The notes beneath the pieces are model-generated. The model was not told the DNA's origin, did no database searches, and saw nothing but the letters and a program-made list of their open reading frames with translations. The position numbers were made by a program, and so were the translations under genes. From Odontocerum albicorne (Eukaryota; Arthropoda; Insecta; Trichoptera; Odontoceridae), in the NCBI GenBank assembly GCA_949825065.1, contig OX463841.1, positions 20,021,381-20,085,380 of the forward strand: a DNA stretch of 64,000 nucleotides, given 5' to 3'. Below, piece after piece: positions 57,545 to 64,000 of the stretch (within the stretch, counting starts at the first letter, position 1; each line of letters opens with the position of its first letter).

Positions 57545-60234
57545 CTGTAAATGTAAAAAATTCAAGCATAAACAAAAAAAAATAATGTTTAGTATCCATT
57601 TTTGTCAAAGATTACTTTTTTAGTCAGCATTTCATTTTCTCATACAACCATATCTTCTCATACAACTCTTTCAATTTTTCTGACAAATTTGATACTTTCA
57701 AAAATTTCATTCAACTGAACACTTTCCACGACTCTCATTCACATTATAATTTTATTTTTTTAACCTTTCATCATTCATTCTTTCTACATCAACAGACCGC
57801 ATCAAAGTGCTCTTCTGCATTCTGCTTATTACATCAGTTCTTAGTTTGCATTCATCTTGAATTATTTCATTCCATATTCTGACACACATTATCACAGTAA
57901 ATGTTATTCGCATCATAAGCATTTATTGAACTCTTTTCATTATTTTTTCGCTCTCACACACAGTTGGCAACAATATACTGCTGTGAACCATCATCTTAAC
58001 AGACTTCGATACCATTAGGTTCAAATGCTTTTTTTTAGTTTCCTATTAATTTTGTTTTCTATTGCACTACATTGTTCAACATATTTCATAACTCTTCCAT
58101 CATCTGTGAAAATACTACTTAAATAGCAAAATTCCTCTACTTGCTGTTGTCTTTCATTCTTTACCCAAATATCTTATATTTTTCATTTCATATTTTCGAC
58201 AACCATGATCTAGGATTTCATGAAATTCATTCTCACCATCTGTTTGTCATATTAATCTGTCATATTAATCATATGACATACTTCAAATTTGTTCAATGGA
58301 CTATAAGCAGGAGTGACTAGATGCAATGTAAACATGCAGAGATTCTCAGATGAAAATAGCATTGAATGTGATTGTGGGGGGGGGGGGGCTATACAGAACT
58401 CACAACATATGCTAACTTGTCTGAACATAGGGACACGACCTGATTGATAAGAATGGGCTATCTTTGTTGCCTGTTACCACGTGACATAATTATCAATGGT
58501 CGGACACAGGAATGACTGAATGGACTAAGAACACTGGTAAAGTAATAATTTTTTTTTGTAAAATATCCAATCGGAAAATGAGAATTCCCAGTTTCCTCTC
58601 TGTCCTCAAATAATTTTGTCATGGTTTCTAATTCAACAAAATAAAAGAGACATAGTAATCCAACAGTAATAATAAACGCAATTATATGAATTACAATTTG
58701 TTGTTACACTTATTACCAACATATTCAGTGCTGAAAATGCCTAATTCATTCATTCATACAAACCTTTTATTACGAACCTGTTCTAGCATATTACGAATTT
58801 ATTTAAATTAATTAATAAACAAGTGAACCCGGAGTGGCTTAATGGTACTGATTGGATGTGCAGGGATATAATATGTAATGAATTACACCTGCTCTCACCT
58901 TTTTTACTATTTTTTAAGAATTTTAATAAATATATTTTTTTAGCACTGCTCTGATTTTAAAATAAATTATTTGTCAGTAGATGTATTCAACAATATAAAA
59001 TAAATAATTATTATATTAAAAGAAATATCCTCACCTAAATCTAGTGCAAGCCAATCTTTTGCTTCTTTCCCTTCAATATTTGGTAATGTATCAGATTCAT
59101 TACATTTTCTTTTGAATAATTTTCTGATAAACTCTGCTAATGCTAAATTATGTTTGGCACTGTGTCCTGATACAACACATATATATTCTACATATTTTAT
59201 CATCGAGGGAACAGCAGCTACAAACACATCTTTTGCATTTTCTCTCCGTAATAAATCTACTAGTTCTTCTATATCATAAACTCCAGTTAAACCTCCTAAA
59301 AGTAATCAAAAATATATACAAATTAATACATTAACTAATTAATATCTTTTACATCATACCGATTATATCATAATAATTAAAAAAAGTTCATAAAAATTAA
59401 TAAAAAATGTTTAATTAATCATATTGGTTAGATTGCTAAATTATGTAACTATCGATAATCTTGCTCCTAGCTTCATACTATTATGTGGGGTCGGCTTTTC
59501 GAGTCCTCTCTCTCTCTCTCTCTCCAGAGTTACCTGTTGTGGACAAGATCACTTGATACTCCCAGCGTATGGATGTCTTCTCAACCATCCATTCATATTT
59601 TCCTTGGATGACGTCTTCATCTTTTCCCATAAATCTCTGGCTCAACCAACGATAAGCCAACATACTCTTCAGGTTTTCTAGTGATATGGCTGTACGACCG
59701 CAATTCTAATTGAAATATTGCTTAGCATTTGGAAGTGGAAAAGAAACAAATTTTTTTTAAATGTGATTGTCTAGTGGGTGTGTATCATCAGATTTTGGTA
59801 ACCAAAATCTATATACCAGTTAGTGATATTGTACTTGTCTCACAAGAAAAAAAATTAATAGCGGAAATTTGTTAAGTATATTTACTAATATAAATAAATT
59901 TAAGCATACTCTTTAAGTTCAATCCTTCGAATTCATCATACTCTTCTGCATCGTGAAAACTTTCTCCCTCAGCTATTTCTTCATTTGTGTTCTGAATAAC
60001 GAAAGAATCCGAATCGTCGAACACCTTATATTTCGCAGCAACGGTTAAAGGAGTATTGTCCTTAAGTGGAAAATCATTAGATAAATTGTTCACTTTTGAA
60101 GTCGGCAATTTTCTTGGTAAATACAAACTATTTTGACTGTGAAATAAATTTTCCCCGGAGATGAAAAAAGGATAAAACCTCTGTGCCTTCTGAAAATTAA
60201 GTGTCCTAAACAAATGCATATTGTTAAAAAGCAT
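57372..60234 (-). CDS. MALSU1/RsfS-family mitochondrial ribosome silencing factor, 3 coding exons
   Basis: Predicted mitochondrial RsfS/Iojap protein (human MALSU1), a family that binds uL14 on the large mitoribosomal subunit and acts in its assembly and anti-association. Coding exons (minus strand): 60234-59910, 59295-59035, 57544-57372. Introns are GT-AG (donors AAGA|GTATGC and TTAG|GTGAGG; acceptors ending TTTTAG and TTACAG) and the exons sum to 759 nt, 252 residues plus TAA. Residues 1-25 (MLFNNMHLFRTLNFQKAQRF...) are basic, hydrophobic and free of acidic residues, as in a mitochondrial presequence. The RsfS domain covers about residues 110-222: VYDIEELVDLLRRENAKDV, VVSGHSAKHNLALAEFIRK, IEGKEAKDWLALDLGNIALH and YDLETLW. 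A charged tail follows. AATAAA is present about 80 nt after the stop (57287-57292). The introns contain LINE and MITE remnants. Confidence 0.9.
57605..58200 (-). mobile_element. LINE ORF2 remnant in MALSU1-like intron 2
   Basis: Minus-strand scraps: EEFCYLSSIFTDDGRV-like codons near 58100-58140, KKAFEPNGIEV near 58030, and a downstream part resembling the RMTS..CR/R..E end near 57790. Many stops. Confidence 0.5.
58300..58540 (+). mobile_element. LINE 3' terminal fragment in MALSU1-like intron 2
   Basis: Reads GVTRCNVNMQRFSDENSIEC then DCG and, after a G-run, NSQHMLTCLN, the Cys/His motif found at the end of some LINE ORF2 proteins. Shares sequence with 26680-26930 in reverse. Confidence 0.55.
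58719..58990. mobile_element. Decayed relative of the 63.1-kb TTAA MITE
   Basis: TTCAGTGCTGAAAATGCC matches TTCAGTGCCGAAAACGCC of the 63081-63308 element. The interior aligns through aacaag(t)...cccGGAGTGgc and the end ...aaataaattatt...tcagtagatgt. The TTAA flanks are no longer intact. It sits in intron 2 of the MALSU1-like gene and ends just before coding exon 2. Confidence 0.5.
59035..59295 (-). CDS. MALSU1/RsfS-like gene, coding exon 2
   Basis: 261 nt carrying most of the RsfS domain, from GLTGVYDIEEL to DWLALDLG. Acceptor TTACTTTTAG, donor GTGAGG; ends in phase 1. Confidence 0.9.
59910..60234 (-). CDS. MALSU1/RsfS-like gene, coding exon 1
   Basis: 325 nt encoding the putative mitochondrial presequence and an acidic linker (EEIAEGESFHDAEEYDEFEG). 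A second Met at residue 6 could also serve as start. Ends in phase 1. Confidence 0.85.
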
Positions 60235-60739
60235 ATTTAATGGTTAGCACAAAAGTAATCACAATCCGATCATTTGAGGTTATCTCCTACTTCTTGAATA
60301 ATAGCCGCGCACTCGTATATGTATATGAGCTCCACTAAATTTCCTAGATAAAATAACCATAGATCACAGCTTAAAACAGCTGTCAAAATGTTAAGCTGAA
60401 TTTATACAGTTGCTTTGAATCACGACTCCGTATATAGGAATTCACGGCCTTATTCAAGTACTCTTGTCATCGTAACTTGACACTGGCGTATACTCATTCA
60501 TATATATAAGTTCGAGAAGTACAGTTTGTTATTAAAAAAATATATATTTTTCAACGTAACAATATAGCTTACAAAATTATTTAAAAAAAAATAGTTTGTG
60601 TTTCATTTACAATATTAAGAAAATAATCGAAAGTTAAAAAAAAGTATACAAATTTGACACCATATCAATTTGACATTAATGCGAAAAGAATAGTACAGTT
60701 CAAATTCAAAACTTCATCAATTCTGCAATCAGCTTACTT

Positions 60740-61330
60740 TTATAGCTTAACAGACTATGAAATAATATATCGCCAATCTCAGCAAATTGATCTCCCAAAC
60801 GATAAATTATTTTTATAGATAAATTTTCTCAGTAATTAGAGGTACTTTGTTAACAATAGAATATAGCTCCATGGCGAGTATGCACTGAAGAAAAATTTTA
60901 TTTAATATTTTTCTCTTGGTCAGAGGTAATTAATTTAATCTTCGCTTGAGATTGTCATAATTAATGTCAATTATAGGAATAACCAACTTGAAATTAATAA
61001 ATCTCAAAAATGTATGCAGCACCCTTTCAACCACGCTTTTATAAATATCATAATAAGGGGACCAAACAGTGGAATCATATTTAAGCCGACTAGGTATCAA
61101 TAGTGTAAATATCTCTATAGAAGAAAAATTCTTGGATATTCACAAAATAAATTCCTAAATCCTCATGGCCTTATCACATATATCATTAATATAGGCAACA
61201 AAGGAGAACTGAGACAACACAATCTCAAGGTCACGAATTTGTGATATTCGCAAAAGCCGAGTTGTATATTATATAATCGTAATGTATGTAGGGCAGCTAG
61301 GTCTTTGGGTTTCATCCGGAGTCTCACAGT
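60740..61330 (-). mobile_element. Jockey-type LINE ORF2 C-terminal remnant
   Basis: Minus strand: RISQIRDLEIVLSQFSFVA, then LLIPSRLKYDSTVWSPYYDI and VVERVLHTFLRFINFKLVI, matching the SLVRPILEY.S.VWSPY.....+E.VQ..FLR region of Jockey/R1-type LINEs, followed by a decayed tail. Located just upstream (5') of the MALSU1-like gene. Confidence 0.68.
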
Positions 61331-63076
61331 TTCAACCCTTCTCTCCAGGCTCTGAGGTTTGTTATAATTTCTCCGGATTACGTTAATTTAGTAATAATAT
61401 CTAAAATTAACTTAACCATAAATCAATAAAAATAAAATACATTTCATATAATCGGCACAAATCTCGCACGCGGAGCGTTACGAACGTATCTACTATATCT
61501 TTCTATCTGCGATTCCGCGAGTAGCAAAACCGAGTAACCACATCGCATATTCGTCTGTAGCAGTCAGTAGCCCTAATTAAGGTTATCTATGCCGTGTCCC
61601 AAAAACTCAAAGAAAGCCAATAACAGATTTAATTTTAAACGTTCATTTTGGCAGTGCTCTTAGTGACTAAGACAAGAATTTGGTGTCACATATTTCTTGC
61701 ATTACGTCCTCAGTATACTAACTAAATGAATTAAAGAGAAACACCCTGTAATGCCATTCGTTGTCTCAATAGTATGACAGTAGAGTCAAAAGAACCACTA
61801 TACTGACAGTTATTGTTTCACCAATATTCTGGTAATTCAAGAAAATCTTAACATATCATCAAGTACTGTCCTATCCCCATGTCTAGAATGAAAACTGTAG
61901 AACATAAAAAATCAGAATGTGAAACTGACGATGATTTACAAACCCCTAGCCTGTTAAGGGAAATATAAAGTGGCGGAAACCGGATTTGTACAAGTCACAG
62001 TCGCTGTACCCACTTGGAGCCTTAAGGAGTAACCGCTATGTGAATGTGGTCAGGGGCAGACCATGGAATTTATAGTCAATGACCATCCTTCATGCGTTCG
62101 CTGGAGGAATTCAAGATGTGCACATGATCACAGCGAAAGCATTAGACTGGCTGAGTGGTATGAGAAGGCAGCTATTTGCCATGAAAATATAAGATTAAGA
62201 AATTGGTGCGTCAAAGAATAGCGTGAAACCAGTTTTTTACTCCATAATGTAAACAAACTACTTGCAGTCCCCTTTATGTTGGTATGAAAGAGAGGAGAGT
62301 ATTGCAGTCCTACCGAAGCGAATCAACTACAAATATTATATGTAGCAGGTATATTGCGATCTGAAATTAGTTTCATTACTTTAAATTTTGTAGGGTGTAT
62401 TCACCGAGTTTTTTTTTGTTTTTTATGCTTCTAGGATAGCAGGGATACAAATAACCAATACTGTGTCAAAATAGCGTGAAAGGAAGAGTTTTGTTTCTGG
62501 GGAAAAAATTCAACTTGTCGACTCTGCGTATCAATTTGCATATCAAAACTAGGGAAGAATTTTGTAAAAACATTTGATAAATTTATGTAAAATGTATTTT
62601 TTTGTAAAAACGCTTTCAATAATTTAAAAATAACATTTCCAATACTCAGTGGCATCAAATTAAACTAAGGGATATTATCAGTCTGAATACAAGAAAATAT
62701 CTTCAAGACTCGGCGTTTGAAGCTAAATGGAATAATCATGAACTAACATAGCTGTACAGATTCATTTAAAGCTGTTGTTCATGGGTTTCTACGAAATTGA
62801 AAAGAGAACAACTATAGAAAACTGTAAGAACCTGGGGTGTGGAGTGTCAGTCAAAAGTCATTTTCTGTACTCTTAAAACTTGGGGTATGTAAGTGATGAA
62901 CACGGTCAGCGCTTTCACCAAGACATTCGTACTATGGATCATCGTTATCTAAGTAGCTAGCCTCCTGCAATAATAGGTAACTATTGTAGTTTTTTTACAG
63001 ATATGCTAAAGGAATTGCTTATAAACGGAAAGCTTCTACTTTTTACTTCATGGAATGAAAACTTATTGCATTCCAC
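61331..63076. other. No recognised gene
   Basis: AT-rich. 61440-61620 and 61980-62170 are somewhat less AT-rich but show no open frame of note. Confidence 0.5.
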
Positions 63077-63080
63077 TTAA

Positions 63081-63308
63081 CACTTTCAGTGCCGAAAACG
63101 CCTATAGGCGTTCATATAAACTTTTACTGGTTGCTCAAAATGCATATCGTCATTCTATTCACAATTTCTTTGGGTGAATTAAAAAACAAGTTAGCCCAGA
63201 GTGACCTTAAGGCACTGAGAAGGTTAATAAGGGTTATGTGACAATTAATCATAATTGCTTTTTTTACATCATAGTAATTATAAAATAAATTATTCAGAAG
63301 TCAATGTG
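63081..63308. mobile_element. Short TTAA-flanked MITE
   Basis: 228 bp flanked by TTAA at 63077-63080 and 63309-63312. The left end begins CACTTTCAGTGCCG; the right end reads CACATTGACTTC on the other strand, similar in form to the 54956-55274 MITE. Non-coding. A diverged relative lies at 58719-58990. Confidence 0.65.
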
Positions 63309-63464
63309 TTAAGTAAATAAATTTTGTATATTGTTTTTTTACAGCTTTTTACAATGCAAATAGGATTTGAATGTTTTATTTCACCGTTAATATTTCTGTA
63401 ATGATAAAAGTTCGATTAAATAATTAACGTATCTCATCTTATGTACTCGTATTCACGGTCTCTC

Positions 63465-64000
63465 CAATGGGAAAGGTGGCTGATTTTATTCTCGCGTAAC
63501 CATCTGTGGATGAATAAATGAGTTAACTAGTGATACATTTCGACTATCTTCCATAAAAGTTTCAAAGCACTGGCATCGTTGGTTCATTCATAATGACGTA
63601 ACAATTGACAGTACCTTCTGAGTCTCGGCTGGAAAAGGAACAATGGAGCAACGTGCTCCATTGAATTTTGTTTTAAATTGGATAAAAGTGCCACATAAAC
63701 TTTTGAGATCATTCAAACTGTTTATGGAAGTGAATCAATGAGTCGTAAGAACGTTTTTAAGTGGTGTGCAAGATTTCCTAACGGTAGAGAGAGCATTGAA
63801 GATGGGCAACGGCCTGAACCATCATTAACAGTTCGAATTGAAGAAAATGTTCAAAAAGTGACTGGAATTCTTCGAAATGATCGTTGTGCATCTGCTAAGC
63901 TCGTCGAGGAGCTCACTGGAATTCCTAAATCCGCTGTCCATCTCATTTTGACGGAAAATTTGGGTAAATGAAAGGTCACACACTGACTGACGATTAAAAA
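63465..64000 (+). pseudogene. mariner element, 5' part, continues past window end
   Basis: Same family as the 6230-7300 element; the upstream region and the N-terminal coding sequence align base for base over long stretches. Open piece MSRKNVFKWCARFPNGRESI...LTENLGK at 63738-63971, ended by TGA; DNA homologous to the next codons continues to the edge. The rest is outside the window. Confidence 0.8.

Noticed and set aside
58376..58389. G-run as a possible quadruplex or regulatory site
   Set aside because: It is a homopolymer within a decayed LINE end, likely slippage or sequencing noise.

Overview
This is AT-rich nuclear DNA from an insect, most likely a moth or butterfly (Lepidoptera). The evidence is GT-AG split genes with insect-like proteins, many mariner, hAT, piggyBac and pogo/Tigger elements, LINE tails ending in the style of lepidopteran RTE-like elements (CTGCCTA...GGCGTGATGGTATGTATG), and tRNA-derived SINEs ending in a GGCAATAA...CGCC tail. 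The order is inferred from these repeat families, not proven. There is no sign of bacterial organisation, operons or CRISPR. One 200-base run of N (17121-17320) is an assembly gap.

Two host genes can be reconstructed, both on the minus strand. (1) An XK-related (XKR) membrane protein, four coding exons from 30731 down to 21892. The splice phases agree and the exons sum to 1974 nt (657 residues). Its introns carry a folded-back mariner, LINE pieces, a SINE and four minisatellites. (2) A mitochondrial ribosome silencing factor (MALSU1/RsfS family), three coding exons from 60234 down to 57372, summing to 759 nt (252 residues), with an AATAAA signal shortly after the stop.

The rest is mostly transposon debris. 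1-19 kb: a possible inverted-repeat element, a 113-bp satellite, decayed LINE 3' ends, several mariners (one with a SINE inserted at its start codon), a BED-finger hAT remnant and RT fragments. 19.2-21.7 kb: a hAT with matching ends and a deleted mariner nested inside. 21.9-30.7 kb: the XKR gene. 31-39 kb: a 97-bp repeat, a GC-rich Jockey-type LINE lacking its 3' half, a second BED-finger hAT and a GC-rich degenerate repeat, the whole bracketed by a perfect 14-bp inverted repeat. 39.7-44.2 kb: a pogo/Tigger-like element with recognisable ends whose transposase is interrupted by about 29 copies of a 47-bp repeat made from its own coding sequence. 44.6-45.9 kb: a mariner with both ends. 51.3-57.2 kb: four TTAA-flanked (piggyBac-type) elements, including a 2.8-kb piggyBac whose transposase frame is broken by a single stop codon. 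57.3-60.3 kb: the MALSU1-like gene. 60.7-64 kb: a LINE RT fragment, another TTAA MITE and the 5' part of a mariner that runs off the window.

No new multi-gene system was found. The most notable points are the piggyBac with one stop, the TTAA-element cluster, the self-derived minisatellite in the pogo transposase, the SINE/LINE shared tail, and the large acidic insert in the XKR protein.
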